Notes under the pieces: model-generated | The model's database searches: none | What the model was told of the DNA's origin: nothing | Seen by the model: only the letters and a program-made list of their open reading frames with translations | Made by a program: the position numbers and the translations under genes | In this document: one piece after another, positions 1-9,087 of the stretch | Layout: each line of letters begins with the position of its first letter | Position numbering within the stretch: position 1 is the stretch's first letter | Assembly: GCF_005405585.1 (NCBI RefSeq) | Contig: NZ_BJEQ01000006.1 | Span: forward strand, 124,001 to 188,000 | Source of the DNA: Agarivorans sp. Toyoura001 | Lineage (GTDB): Bacteria > Pseudomonadota > Gammaproteobacteria > Enterobacterales > Celerinatantimonadaceae | Direction of reading: 5' to 3' | Length of the DNA stretch: 64,000 bases

Positions 1-341
1 CAAAACCTTGGTGTATTGCCCATAGGCTTTTTAATCAACAACAAACCAGCCAATCCGCGAACTAAATAGACCAATGTAATCAGTACTAAAACAATACGTG
101 GATAAGGTAAAGCGAATGATAGCGTTGCAGCAGAAAAAGCATAAAGCGCCCAAACCGAAAGAATTGCACCAATACCGCTGGTGATTAAGGCAGGTTTAAT
201 ACTTTTTTGCTCTGCCAGAAGCGCCATTTTTTCACCCGCGCCGAAAAAGCGATACCACGATGCACCAAAAACAATACAACCCACGTGCATAAGGGCGGCT
301 ATAGCACTGAGTGTTCCTGCCGCTACAAGAAAGGTATTCAT
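1..341 (-). CDS. Partial small integral membrane protein, unnamed family
   Basis: An open frame on the minus strand begins with ATG at 341 (MNTFLVAAGTLSAIAALMHV) and runs off the left edge, giving 113 residues without a stop. It is very hydrophobic: about residues 1-27, 52-75 and 80-105 can each span the membrane, with a short polar stretch (WYRFFGAGEKM) between the first two. I recognise it only as a commonly seen uncharacterised proteobacterial membrane protein and assign no function. The C-terminus is outside the window. Confidence 0.6.
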   Translation of the reverse strand, partial: MNTFLVAAGTLSAIAALMHVGCIVFGASWYRFFGAGEKMALLAEQKSIKPALITSGIGAILSVWALYAFSAATLSFALPYPRIVLVLITLVYLVRGLAGLLLIKKPMGNTPRF

Positions 342-455
342 AAATAACCCTCTGCTTAAAGTTATGTAAGCCTGCCGTATCGTCACTGTTCATTTCAAAA
401 CTCGTTTTTAGGCAGTGTTAAAACTAGCACCTAGTACTGGTTTAATTCGTCTTGA

Positions 456-932
456 CTACTCATTACTAATGGCAAGAATTTCGCTGATCACCGCATCAGA
501 AAACAATGATTTAGACAAATACTGTTGGCCGCCAGACTTAGCCACCAAAATTAAGCCCAACTCTGTTTCAATCACCCGCTGAATGTCACTCCACAACACT
601 GACGTTTTTGTATAGGGGTTTTGCGTGTTGATGCCGTTCTCGTCAAGGCTCAACTTTACTTCATTGTCGGCACTTCTGCCCCACATTTGGCGGGTTAGCC
701 ACCATGCACGGCGAAACCGAATATGTAGCACTTCCATAACCGCTAAAACAATTAGCATAAATCCGACCGTGCCTGAGTCTTCAATAAACGCTAGCAACCC
801 CATGCCCAAAACAAAAAACACTACAGGAAGCGTATAATTGGGCTTGGCATTTTTTCCATAGGGTAGAGTTTGATCAAAGCACTCTGCAAGATAAGCGCGA
901 GATAAAGTAAATTGAGTGGTAAACGCCTGCAT
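456..932 (-). CDS. YcxB-like membrane protein
   Basis: 158 residues from ATG at 932 (MQAFTTQFTLSRAYL); an in-frame GTG lies three codons upstream, but the ATG has the better-spaced GTGAG site. Two closely spaced membrane segments (about residues 36-70) are followed by a soluble C-terminal half with the pattern of the YcxB-like C-terminal domain (LWSDIQRVIETELGLILV...YLSKSLFS). Family members are of unknown function. It stands alone; neighbours give no functional clue. The family call is from memory of the pattern, so only moderately sure. Confidence 0.6.
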   Translation of the reverse strand: MQAFTTQFTLSRAYLAECFDQTLPYGKNAKPNYTLPVVFFVLGMGLLAFIEDSGTVGFMLIVLAVMEVLHIRFRRAWWLTRQMWGRSADNEVKLSLDENGINTQNPYTKTSVLWSDIQRVIETELGLILVAKSGGQQYLSKSLFSDAVISEILAISNE

Positions 933-1210
933 AAAACTCACTTATAAATGTTGAGTATTGTTAGTAACACTTAATGGTTGAATGGATTATTAGTCATCGT
1001 TAATCTTAAGCTGTAAGTGCCACTTGCTAATGGGCTATTTTACTGTTTTAACGACACAAGGGAAACGCTAAACCAATGGTGGTGGGCAATTACTCATTGA
1101 ACAAGTAACAAATAGCTACACCACAAAACGCCATAGCAATAACCACTGCAGTGTTAATTTTGGCGATGCTTGTTTATGCTAAAACCATTTTGTTTGAAGG
1201 ACAAAACACA

Positions 1211-1855
1211 ATGCTGAAAAAGTTAAACGTTTTCGCTGCAATCTGTGGCTTGTGTTGGGTAATGCCCAGCCTAGCTGAGCAATTTGAACCTAAAACTTTA
1301 GAAATAGTTACCTTACAAAATGGCGCTCAAGTACAGTTGAATGACGACTTTACCTGGCAATACCTGCTGTTAAACACGCAAAGTGAAACAACTGCCTCAG
1401 TTGAAACAAGCAATGCTGTATTACCGGTTGCTGTAGCAGCCTCAGAAACACCATTGGCTAATTCAGAGTCTTCTCATTCACCTGAGCGTTTAAGTGACAT
1501 AGCGATCAATCAAGCTGAGTTACTAAAGTCTACTGCAAAGAATGGCGTAAAAATAAGCCTACTCAACAGCCAATGGGATGATAAAGACCGGCTTGGTCTG
1601 CATTTCCAACTGGTCAACACAGGCACCAAAAACTACGTACAAATATTGCTTGAAGTCAGTTTATATGCCGACTCTGGTACCGTATTAACCCAGCAAGAAG
1701 TAAAAGTTTGGCAAGCTATTTTTAGGATGCCAGACACCTATTTGCGCAAAGAGCAGTCACGCACCAGTGAGATTCTTTGGTTTGAGGGGGTAGATAAAAC
1801 CCAGTGGGATAAACAATTATTAAGCCTGAAAATCACCAATATGGAATCACGCTAA
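1211..1855 (+). CDS. Periplasmic protein, DUF3157-like
   Basis: 214 residues from ATG at 1211, preceded by a GAAGG site at 1196-1200; the frame is open further upstream but that extension has no ribosome site and would bury the signal peptide. Residues 1-23 form a signal peptide ending in SLA-EQ. Next comes a short motif (EIVTLQNGAQVQLNDDFTWQY) resembling the N-terminus of DUF3157 proteins of Vibrio and relatives, a Ser/Thr/Ala-rich linker (about 60-105), then a beta-rich domain (about 120-210). Probably exported to the periplasm; function unknown. Confidence 0.6.
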   Translation: MLKKLNVFAAICGLCWVMPSLAEQFEPKTLEIVTLQNGAQVQLNDDFTWQYLLLNTQSETTASVETSNAVLPVAVAASETPLANSESSHSPERLSDIAINQAELLKSTAKNGVKISLLNSQWDDKDRLGLHFQLVNTGTKNYVQILLEVSLYADSGTVLTQQEVKVWQAIFRMPDTYLRKEQSRTSEILWFEGVDKTQWDKQLLSLKITNMESR

Positions 1856-1894
1856 TACTGTTTCAACCCTGTGCTAATGGCGCTTGCTTTAAGC

Positions 1895-2395
1895 TTAAAG
1901 TCGCTTAACCATTTGCAGATCGGTAATAATTTCACCTTCAAAAGTGTCGGTAAGGCTATTAGCCGAAAACTCAAATCCAAGTTTACGATAGAAGGTAATC
2001 GCTACCTTATTTGTATCCAGCACATAAAGGTTCATTTCCTCTATGTCTTTTGCTTTCGCTTTTAACGCTAGTTGCGCCATTAATAGTTGCCCTATTCCCT
2101 TTCGGTAAACGCTAGGACAAAGGTAGAGTTTATGAAGTTCGAGAATTGCAGCAGAAGACTTAGCTTCGCTATAAGATAAGAAACCAACAATCTGGTTATT
2201 GTCTAATGCCACCAATACATGTTCAACGCCGGTACTAATGGCTTGGAGCCATTCACGTTGCCTTAACTGAACCGTGTACTTATCAATATAGCCTTTTGGC
2301 ATTAAGCCCTTAAAAGCAGACTTCCAAGCGTTAACATGAATAGCAGCAATAGCGGCTACATCACCTAACAGTGCTTCCCTTACTTTGCGCTCCAT
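1895..2395 (-). CDS. GNAT-family N-acetyltransferase
   Basis: 166 residues with the GNAT fold: N-terminal strand and helix (VREALLGDVAAIAAIHVNAW), central strand HVLVALDNNQIVGFLSY, the acetyl-CoA loop in YLCPSVYRKGIGQLLM (variant of the Q/RxxGxG/A motif A) and the C-terminal ...TNKVAITFYRKLGFE motif B typical of single-domain acetyltransferases. Predicted to transfer acetyl from acetyl-CoA to an unknown amine. A good AGAAGGA site precedes the ATG. Its gene is convergent with the DUF3157-like gene. Substrate cannot be inferred. Confidence 0.85.
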   Translation of the reverse strand: MERKVREALLGDVAAIAAIHVNAWKSAFKGLMPKGYIDKYTVQLRQREWLQAISTGVEHVLVALDNNQIVGFLSYSEAKSSAAILELHKLYLCPSVYRKGIGQLLMAQLALKAKAKDIEEMNLYVLDTNKVAITFYRKLGFEFSANSLTDTFEGEIITDLQMVKRL

Positions 2396-2765
2396 GATGT
2401 CCTTCTCAAATTGCGAGTGTTAAACAAAAGCTTTAAGGCTCAAAACTAGCCCAAGCCGCATAGCAATTATACGTATCAAAATCCGCTATAAGAAAACCCG
2501 AAAACTCATTTGTTTAACAAGAGTTTCCATACGGCTTACTTAGACCAAACAATAGCACTAACTAATTGGTGAATAAGTGTTCTACCTATCAAATTGATAG
2601 AATTATCATAAATGTGAATATAGGGCTGAAGAAGAAGGAGCTTAGCGGAATATTAGGCTTACTTGGCTATTGGATTAGCTTTTGAGGCCTAAGTTTCTAG
2701 GCCCTTTAACAATCGCTAATTGGTAATGGCAAACAGCTTAGATGGTATTACCCTGGTGTTAGTGG
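2396..2765. other. 370-bp intergenic stretch
   Basis: No convincing gene. A short palindrome (CTATCAAATTGATAG) at 2586-2600 looks operator-like, and GGCCTA...TAGGCC at 2686-2703 could form a small hairpin downstream of the lipoprotein gene. Neither can be tied to a function. Confidence 0.4.
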
Positions 2766-3197
2766 CTACTTAACAATGAACCTAAAGTCTTCAATTTCGC
2801 CTAGCTCATTAGCGTGCAGAATGTAGTCGGTGTTCATGTCAGCTTTGTTTTCGTAAAAGCGTATTTCATATCCACCATTGAGCTTATCGTAAGCTACCGT
2901 GTATTTGCTGCTAACTTTACTCACCACAGCATTGGCGCTTACTTTGCCATTTGCTAAAGGAGTGCTGGTGGTCAAATAAGTAAGCATGTTGGTGGAAAGA
3001 TCGTCAAACGTAAGCGTATAAAACAGTTTTTTCTTTACCAATTTTTGGTCAACAACTTTGGTTGAGTAACCTTCAGACGAATAGTAGCCGTTGGTTTTAA
3101 CGATTAGCTCAAACTCATCTTCTGCTGTTGGTGCCGTAGACACACATCCTGATAAACTAAACATTGTGAGAGTTAATATGATTAGCTTTTTATACAT
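2766..3197 (-). CDS. Hypothetical lipoprotein
   Basis: 143 residues. The N-terminus is a lipoprotein signal peptide (MYKKLIILTLTMFSLSGC) with lipobox LSGC and Cys18 as the expected lipidation site; the next residues (VSTAPTAEDE) contain no Asp at +2, so outer-membrane sorting is expected. The remaining 125 residues are a soluble beta-rich domain I do not recognise. A strong GAGGTGA ribosome site precedes the ATG. Isolated between two gene-free stretches. Confidence 0.7.
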   Translation of the reverse strand: MYKKLIILTLTMFSLSGCVSTAPTAEDEFELIVKTNGYYSSEGYSTKVVDQKLVKKKLFYTLTFDDLSTNMLTYLTTSTPLANGKVSANAVVSKVSSKYTVAYDKLNGGYEIRFYENKADMNTDYILHANELGEIEDFRFIVK

Positions 3198-3616
3198 TAG
3201 TCACCTCATTCCTCTTGATAGTTAAGTCATACAATAGCATCATTATCTGGTTGGATCAGTTCAAGCGTAACAAGGCTGACAAAACAGCTCAAAAAGTACC
3301 AAAAAGTGAGAAGCAGGTTCGCCCAAAACACAGCCTATGAAACAGCTAAGATTATTTGTGGGAGTCTGTTGCTGAATGTTGTCTATTGCTAACTGCGGTA
3401 GCTGTCACTTTATGAGTAGGTTCTAGTGGCGACATTAGCGACTGATGAATACAACTTAAGGTGAGCTTCTTCTCAAGAGTTATAGATATCTAATTTATTG
3501 AGCGTTTAAGCTGTTTATGCTAAAACCGCTACGCAATGCCTGAGGTAATCGCTGTGGGCCTAGCAAGGCTAAGCCCATTATGGCTATTAGCATTAGCTCC
3601 CAAAAACCAAACACGG
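3198..3616. other. 419-bp intergenic stretch
   Basis: I see no gene or RNA here. TGGGCcTAGC/GCTAaGCCCA at about 3554-3576 can form an imperfect hairpin downstream of tatA but lacks a U-run on the minus strand. Confidence 0.4.
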
Positions 3617-3832
3617 TTATTTACTTAGGTTTTTGCTGCCGCCAGTTTCAACTCGTAAACCGGTTTCTGGAGTAGTTTTACCCTTAATGTCTTCGCTCAT
3701 AGCTTGTTTAAAGCCTTTAATAGTAGTGCCTAAATCGCCGCCCAAACCGCGTAAGCGCTTAGTACCAAACAATAAAGCAACAATTACGGCCACTATAACC
3801 AGTTGCCAAACACTAATTCCACCTAAACCCAT
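3617..3832 (-). CDS. tatA: TatA/TatE-type twin-arginine translocase subunit
   Basis: 71 residues from ATG at 3832 ([20 protein letters not shown]); a GTG two codons upstream is in frame but the AGGAG site is spaced correctly only for the ATG. It shows the TatA plan: one N-terminal membrane helix (about 8-22), the FGTKRL hinge, an amphipathic helix ([19 protein letters not shown]) and a short polar tail. TatA oligomers make the translocation pore for folded proteins. No tatB or tatC accompanies it. Directly downstream of phoX, whose product has a Tat signal, so it may serve PhoX export. TatB is less likely because the protein is short and lacks the acidic tail. Confidence 0.9.
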   Translation of the reverse strand: MGLGGISVWQLVIVAVIVALLFGTKRLRGLGGDLGTTIKGFKQAMSEDIKGKTTPETGLRVETGGSKNLSK

Positions 3833-3867
3833 GCTCACTCCTTTTTGTTTTCTTGCTCTTAAACAAC

Positions 3868-3892
3868 AAACAGGCTCAGATAGAGCCTGTTT
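3868..3892 (-). terminator. Hairpin between phoX and tatA
   Basis: Perfect 10-bp stem (AAACAGGCTC / GAGCCTGTTT) with a 5-base loop. On the minus strand it is followed by TGTTGTTT, a moderately U-rich run. It lies between the phoX stop (3911) and the tatA start (3832), so it may terminate most transcripts and leave tatA to read-through. Confidence 0.6.
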
Positions 3893-3910
3893 TAACGTTT
3901 ACCGGGTAAC

Positions 3911-5956
3911 TTAAACGCCTAGAGCACTACCGTCGTTTTTACGAATCGCCACTACTGATGCACGCGGGCGCAAATCAACACCAACCGGTGTTTCTTCTGC
4001 TGCGTTGGTGCTGTAAGGCCAGTTACTTGGGTGTTGAACACACACAAACATAGTGGTGTAGTCAGGGCTTATGGTAAAGCCTGTAACTTCACAACCGTTT
4101 GGTCCTACAAAGAAGCGGCGCAATTCACCTTGGTTTTCGCTGTTAATGGTATCAGCATTACCGTCGGCGTCTTTTATCGCAGAAGGCACTACTGCCAGCA
4201 TTTGATCGTTGGTGTAGTTTTTAACTTCGTCTGCACCGTTATCTGTTTGAATCCACATAATGCCGCGCTTATCAAATGCCAAACCGTCTGGGCTAGCAAA
4301 TTGATTAAACTCACCCAATCCAGATAGGTTGGTGTCTGCGTCACCGTCTGCTGGTGAACCAAATACAAAGATGTCCCAGCTAAAGTCGGTCGCTGCGTCA
4401 CCTTCGTCCCAACGAATTACATGGCCAAATTTGTTGTTTAAGCGCGGATTAGCAGGGTTTGTACCGGTGGTGTCGTCACGTCGAGTATTGTTGGTTAGTG
4501 TTAAATAAACAGAACCAGTAATTGGGTCTACGGCACACCATTCTGGGCGATCCATTGGAGTTGCGCCAACTAAATCAGCAGCGCCAGCGGTGTTTAAAAT
4601 AATGTCTTCCAGTGCTGCAAACGAGTCGGCCAATGTGCCGCCAGCAGTGGTCGCGCTCTCTAAAGTAAGAGATAACCAATGGCCTACGCCGTCAGCGTCA
4701 AACTTGGCAACGTAAAGTGTGCCTTGGTCCATGTATTTGTCACCTACCGCTAGGCGATCTGTTGGGTCTGCATCGGCTGCATCCCACATTTTCTCAGACA
4801 CAAATTTGTACATGTACTCAAAGCGCGAGTCGTGGCCTGAGTAAAATACAATGGGTTTACCAACTTCAAGTGTTCCAAAGGTACAACCTTCGTGGCGGAA
4901 GCGGCCTAAAGCAGTACGTTTTACGGCGCGTGAGTTTGCTGTGTAGGGGTCAATTTCTACAATGTAACCGTGGCCGTTGGCTTCGTTGCGGTAGTCGTCC
5001 ATGGCCGTTGCGCCAGTAGGAGTTACGTTAAAACGGGCAAACTCGTCTACACGCTCAGCAGCGTTACCAGCCAGTGTCTCCCAGCCATAACGGGTGGTGC
5101 CAGATGTGTCTAAACCTATGCGGTCTTGCTCATCAGTGGTTGTGCCAGTGTTAATAAAGTAACCAGGCCAGTTTTCTTCACAGGTCAAGTAAGTACCCCA
5201 TGGTGTGTAGCCGTTACCACAGTTGTTTAGCGTGCCACGAGCTTGGCTGCCATCTGGCGAAAATGGCGTGGCTAGTTTGCTAGAGTGCGCTAAGGGGCCA
5301 GAAATATCCATAACGGTGGCGCCGGTATAGCGGCGGTTTAATGGGTCGGTGTCTAGCATCATCCACTGGCCATTATCTTGCAATTGAATGCGAATAACAC
5401 TAACGCCATGAGCAGCAATTTCCTTGCGTACTTGGTCTATGCTGCTGCGGATGCCATCGGCATCAGCATCTGTTCCAGTGGGGTGTAGCGCGTTTTGATC
5501 AATGTACTCGTGGTTTACGCACAACAAGCCGTCGGTACTGGCATCGTTTAGCGGGAAGAAGTGCAAACCGTCGTGATGCATGCCCATCGCATTGTTTTGG
5601 TCTACGGCATCGTTGCTACCGTCATCTTGCCAAGCCGTCGCTGTGGCATTTATTGGTTGGCCCCAAGGTGCAAGAATTTGTGCAGTGTAGCCTTCTGGTA
5701 CGCTTACAGCATCAATTTTAGAACCAGCGATTGAGTTGAAGTTTAGCGTTGCGCTAGGTGTATCACCACTGCCAACAGCAGTGCTGCTAGAAGAGTTACA
5801 GCCAGCTAAACCAAAAGCACCAAAGGTAGCCATTGCGCCTAAGCCTAAGCCGCCTTTTAAGATTTTACGGCGTGAGAGGTGCACATCTAGCACTTCATCA
5901 AAGCTTGGGTTTTTACTTTTGTTAAAACGCGTTGGGTTAAATGTTTCCTTGCTCAT
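3911..5956 (-). CDS. phoX: PhoX-family (DUF839) alkaline phosphatase, Tat-exported lipoprotein
   Basis: 681 residues. PhoX enzymes are Ca/Fe-dependent phosphatases that release phosphate from organic esters outside the cytoplasm. The N-terminus has a twin-arginine signal (LSRRKILKGGLGLG, Arg29-Arg30), a hydrophobic stretch, then LAGC with Cys53, i.e. a Tat lipoprotein signal. The remainder is the DUF839 beta-propeller with family stretches such as NCGNGYTPWGTYLTCEENW, GRFRHEGCTFG and DRPEWCAVDP. Length fits the family. Followed downstream by a hairpin and tatA. PhoX is commonly induced by phosphate starvation, but no convincing Pho box was found upstream. Confidence 0.92.
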   Translation of the reverse strand: MSKETFNPTRFNKSKNPSFDEVLDVHLSRRKILKGGLGLGAMATFGAFGLAGCNSSSSTAVGSGDTPSATLNFNSIAGSKIDAVSVPEGYTAQILAPWGQPINATATAWQDDGSNDAVDQNNAMGMHHDGLHFFPLNDASTDGLLCVNHEYIDQNALHPTGTDADADGIRSSIDQVRKEIAAHGVSVIRIQLQDNGQWMMLDTDPLNRRYTGATVMDISGPLAHSSKLATPFSPDGSQARGTLNNCGNGYTPWGTYLTCEENWPGYFINTGTTTDEQDRIGLDTSGTTRYGWETLAGNAAERVDEFARFNVTPTGATAMDDYRNEANGHGYIVEIDPYTANSRAVKRTALGRFRHEGCTFGTLEVGKPIVFYSGHDSRFEYMYKFVSEKMWDAADADPTDRLAVGDKYMDQGTLYVAKFDADGVGHWLSLTLESATTAGGTLADSFAALEDIILNTAGAADLVGATPMDRPEWCAVDPITGSVYLTLTNNTRRDDTTGTNPANPRLNNKFGHVIRWDEGDAATDFSWDIFVFGSPADGDADTNLSGLGEFNQFASPDGLAFDKRGIMWIQTDNGADEVKNYTNDQMLAVVPSAIKDADGNADTINSENQGELRRFFVGPNGCEVTGFTISPDYTTMFVCVQHPSNWPYSTNAAEETPVGVDLRPRASVVAIRKNDGSALGV

Positions 5957-6252
5957 TTAGCTATATCCTAGTTAAGTACTCTCATTTATTGTTCGGATTA
6001 AGCTAATTCCACAATGTTACATTTACGTTAAGTTTGTATGGATTATTTTGTGACTTTGCTAAGCGCTAAGTAATTAACAAGTATACTAATAAACCAGTAA
6101 TCGCCGTTTCATCTATCTCTAAAAAAATAGTATTAATTTCCAGGATAATATTTCGCTTTTATAGACAATACTCAACATTTATCTCTAGAAAGCTTACTGA
6201 AGTAATACCCAAGTAATCATCAAAATTTTGTGCCTATTGACTTAAATACTCA

Positions 6253-7140
6253 TTAGTTAAAAGAAGACCCTTGACACGTTTTAACCAACCACTGACGCTG
6301 TTGCTGTTTTTGCGCTTGCCCAAGAAGCGCCTCTTCAATTTTTGATTTTGCTTCTTCAAAGAGTATTTTGTGTTCACCCATGATTTGTTTGCACCATAAC
6401 AAGTGGTAACCCATACCCGTAAAAATAGGCTGACTAAAACTCGCTTCGTCCATATTAAACAGGGCTTCGTCTAGCTGAGGTAATAACTGGTCTCGTGCGA
6501 CTAAACCCAGCTTGCCACCACTTACCGCGGTTGGACATTCAGAGTGCCGCTCGGCTAACTGTTCAAAATTGTCACTATTCACTTGCTTCGCCAACTGATA
6601 AATACGTGACTTAGCTTGAGTTGGCGCATTCTCTTTAAACTGCTCATTAACAGTAATCAGAATATGATGGGCCGCTCGCCGTTCTACTTGTAGAAATTTT
6701 TCAGGGTACTGCTGATAAAACGCTAGGGCTTGCGCTTCGCTAACGGGCGCGACATTTTTACTGACATACGCCAGCACAGCTTCACAACTAAGTTCTAAAC
6801 GTAGCGCGTCTCGCAGCCTTGGCTCACTTAGCTGATTAGCCAGTAGCGCTTTATTAAATGCTTCAGCGGATTCAAAATTTTGTTTGATAAGCGCTAAACC
6901 TTTGTTTAGCTGCGCATCATCAACATGCACCAGTTTTGCTTCTTTAGAGGCAAGCACTTTTTGCTGAATATGAAAGGATTTACTTACTACCCTTTGCAAC
7001 TCGGCGACCTGTTTTGGGCTTAATTGATCTGGATTTAGTTCAAACAAAGAAATGCTGGTTTTCATACAAAGATAAGCTTGAGGGCTGTCTATTGAACTAG
7101 TTAACGGACTATCTGCAGTAAGGTCTACGCTATCCAACAT
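6253..7140 (-). CDS. nifM: NifM, parvulin-type peptidyl-prolyl isomerase for NifH maturation
   Basis: 295 residues from ATG at 7140 (MLDSVDLTAD), chosen because AGGAGG sits six bases upstream; the ATG overlaps the 3' end of nifZ. NifM is needed to fold and activate the iron protein NifH in Azotobacter and Klebsiella. The N-terminal half is a helical SurA/PpiD-like segment; residues about 145-260 are the parvulin domain (AAHHILITVNEQF, FEQLAERHSECPTAVSGGKLG, FTGMGYHLLWC). Last gene of nifUSVWZM; no strong terminator was seen after it. Confidence 0.9.
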   Translation of the reverse strand: MLDSVDLTADSPLTSSIDSPQAYLCMKTSISLFELNPDQLSPKQVAELQRVVSKSFHIQQKVLASKEAKLVHVDDAQLNKGLALIKQNFESAEAFNKALLANQLSEPRLRDALRLELSCEAVLAYVSKNVAPVSEAQALAFYQQYPEKFLQVERRAAHHILITVNEQFKENAPTQAKSRIYQLAKQVNSDNFEQLAERHSECPTAVSGGKLGLVARDQLLPQLDEALFNMDEASFSQPIFTGMGYHLLWCKQIMGEHKILFEEAKSKIEEALLGQAQKQQQRQWLVKTCQGSSFN

Positions 7141-7588
7141 AAGCGGCCTCCTCAAGGCTTACCAATGCGCGCTCTGGTACCTCTACATCGAGTTCGCCAA
7201 TTTGAATTCGATAACTTGGGCTAGTTTTAGCTTTACGCCTTACTGCTAATACATCAACAATACTGCCTTTATTGGCCACAATTTCACCTTCTTGCGATAA
7301 AGAAAGGCTTAGCGCGGCTTTATCACCATATTCAAATTGATTAGGCTGCCATACCAATTCGGCATCAATTAACTCGGCCTCTTTACAGCCAATGGTTAAT
7401 CCACGATTAATAAACTGCACCTGATAGATAAGGTTATTTTGTAAATGGTAACCCGATTGTCGAACGTACCCGCAAGCACCACGACGTACTAATAACGCAC
7501 CTTTTTTGCAGCCAGGGAAACTTCCGTCGTTGCGAATATTCTCAACCACTCTCACTTTGCATCCGTAACCAAATTTTGCTGTATTCAT
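7130..7588 (-). CDS. nifZ: NifZ, P-cluster maturation protein
   Basis: 152 residues. NifZ assists formation of the second P-cluster in the NifDK protein. The N-terminal half carries the NifZ pattern (VRVVENIRNDGSFPGC, LLVRRGACGYVR, IYQVQFINRGLTIGCKEAEL); the C-terminal half is a second, more divergent beta domain. Cys10, Cys27, Cys39 and Cys68 are present; from memory only the one in IGC is usual. Good GAGGT site before the ATG; overlaps the nifM start by 11 bases. Confidence 0.88.
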   Translation of the reverse strand: MNTAKFGYGCKVRVVENIRNDGSFPGCKKGALLVRRGACGYVRQSGYHLQNNLIYQVQFINRGLTIGCKEAELIDAELVWQPNQFEYGDKAALSLSLSQEGEIVANKGSIVDVLAVRRKAKTSPSYRIQIGELDVEVPERALVSLEEAAYVG

Positions 7589-7603
7589 CTGCTACCTCAC
7601 TGT

Positions 7604-7885
7604 TTAACAGCCGCTACACGTTTTACAAGCGGGTGCAGCATGCGCCAACACCACGCCTTTTTCTAACAAGCAGTAAGCTTTGGCCACCGCCGCTTTAAAT
7701 TCGTTAAAATTGCTACATTGTTGCTCGGAAAGCACTTGGCCAAGCAAGCGTAAATACACCACCCTTTTTACTTGTAGTAAGTTGGGTTGATAACTCACCT
7801 TAAAAAATTCGAGAAACGACTCTGCACTGCTTAAATTAGCTATTTGCTGCTGCAACTTTGGATCTTCTATTGCGTGAACTAACAT
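7604..7885 (-). CDS. nifW: NifW, nitrogenase-stabilising protein, with cysteine tail
   Basis: 93 residues. The motif LSSAESFLEFFKVSYQPNLL followed by a basic helix (QVKRVVYLRLLGQVL) matches the start of NifW, which binds MoFe protein during maturation and protects it from oxygen. The protein ends in ACKTCSGC (Cys87, Cys90, Cys93), a Cx2Cx2C tail not usual for NifW as I know it. Position between nifV and nifZ is the classical one. Ribosome site AAGGAG is clear. Confidence 0.82.
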   Translation of the reverse strand: MLVHAIEDPKLQQQIANLSSAESFLEFFKVSYQPNLLQVKRVVYLRLLGQVLSEQQCSNFNEFKAAVAKAYCLLEKGVVLAHAAPACKTCSGC

Positions 7886-7896
7886 GGCCTACTCCT

Positions 7897-9048
7897 TTAA
7901 ACACAAAGTGCTTGTGAAAGCTGCGGCTTAACACATTGTTGATAAAACCCGAATAACTCTTGGGAACTGGGGCTACGTTTATGCCTTTCTGCCCAATTCA
8001 CCAATAGTGATTTTAGGGCCATACACTGGGGCTTAGTTAAGTCGATGCCGAGTGATTGATAAACCGATTCAATGGCCGAAAATCCAGAATGTTTGCCTAA
8101 TACCACGGTGTGGTTACGGCCCAATAACGCGGGCGAAAAACCTTGGTAGTTTTGCGGATCTTTTAGCAGACCGTCTACGTGTATTCCTGACTCGTGGGTA
8201 AAAACATGTTGACCAATAATGCTTTTGCTTACCGCCACACTGCGACCAGAGGCTTGAGCCACTAGTTCACATATTTTAGGAAGCTGTTTTAAGTCTATTT
8301 CGGGAATAGTTCGCTGGCCTGCCAAATGCGTAACATTCAGCGCCATTAAAACTTCTTCTAGGGCTGCATTGCCAGCTCGTTCACCTAAGCCAATAACGGT
8401 GGTATTCACCGAGTCAACGCCCGCTTTAATAGCCGCAAGCGTATTGGCGGTAGCCATACCCAAATCGTTATGGGCATGCATCTCAATGTGTAAATCACTG
8501 CTTTGTTTCAGGGCGCTAATAAACACTTCAGTGGCAAACGGGTCCAGTACCCCCAAGGTGTCAGCGAAACGAAGCCGCGATGCACCGGATTTTTGCGCCA
8601 GCTCAGCAATGGTTTGAAGCTCGTCTATGGTAGCCCGAGAGGCATCTTCCATCCCCACGCATACCTTAATACCTAGGTCTAAGGCTTGAGCAATACCGCG
8701 TTCTAACAAGCTAAATAACTGTACTTTGCTAAGCGCCAACTTAGACTCACGTTGCTGATTAGAAGCAGGAATAGAGATGTCTAGATAGTCTAAACCTAGG
8801 CCAGCAGCGAGTGAGATATCATGCTGATTAAGCCGGCTCCAGCCCATGGTTTTACTGGTGTTTAGCTGCTGGCAAATGGAACTTATTACCTCGCGTTCGG
8901 CGCTGCTCATTGCCGGTACGCCTACTTCTAACTCTGCAACACCAGCAGCTTGTAAACTACTGGCTATGTTTAGTTTTTCTTGGGCGCTAAAAGCCACGCC
9001 CGCTGTTTGTTCACCGTCACGCAAAGTGGTGTCGTTTATGATTAACAT
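7897..9048 (-). CDS. nifV: NifV, homocitrate synthase
   Basis: 383 residues. NifV condenses acetyl-CoA and 2-oxoglutarate into homocitrate, the organic ligand of FeMo-cofactor. The N-terminal TIM barrel begins with the HMGL-like signature [17 protein letters not shown]; the metal site H-x-H appears in [15 protein letters not shown]; the conserved [19 protein letters not shown] and the C-terminal GKHSGFSAI follow. Length is typical for NifV rather than for the longer isopropylmalate synthases. Strong GGGGGAGG site; 11-bp gap to nifW. Confidence 0.93.
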   Translation of the reverse strand: MLIINDTTLRDGEQTAGVAFSAQEKLNIASSLQAAGVAELEVGVPAMSSAEREVISSICQQLNTSKTMGWSRLNQHDISLAAGLGLDYLDISIPASNQQRESKLALSKVQLFSLLERGIAQALDLGIKVCVGMEDASRATIDELQTIAELAQKSGASRLRFADTLGVLDPFATEVFISALKQSSDLHIEMHAHNDLGMATANTLAAIKAGVDSVNTTVIGLGERAGNAALEEVLMALNVTHLAGQRTIPEIDLKQLPKICELVAQASGRSVAVSKSIIGQHVFTHESGIHVDGLLKDPQNYQGFSPALLGRNHTVVLGKHSGFSAIESVYQSLGIDLTKPQCMALKSLLVNWAERHKRSPSSQELFGFYQQCVKPQLSQALCV

Positions 9049-9087
9049 GGTTCCCTCCCCCTTTATCGTTCGCTGACTACTCGATGA

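Noticed and set aside
5957..6060. Possible Pho box before phoX (TGTAACA-type bases near 6017)
   Set aside because: Only about half the consensus bases fit and the second repeat is missing; too weak to list as a site.
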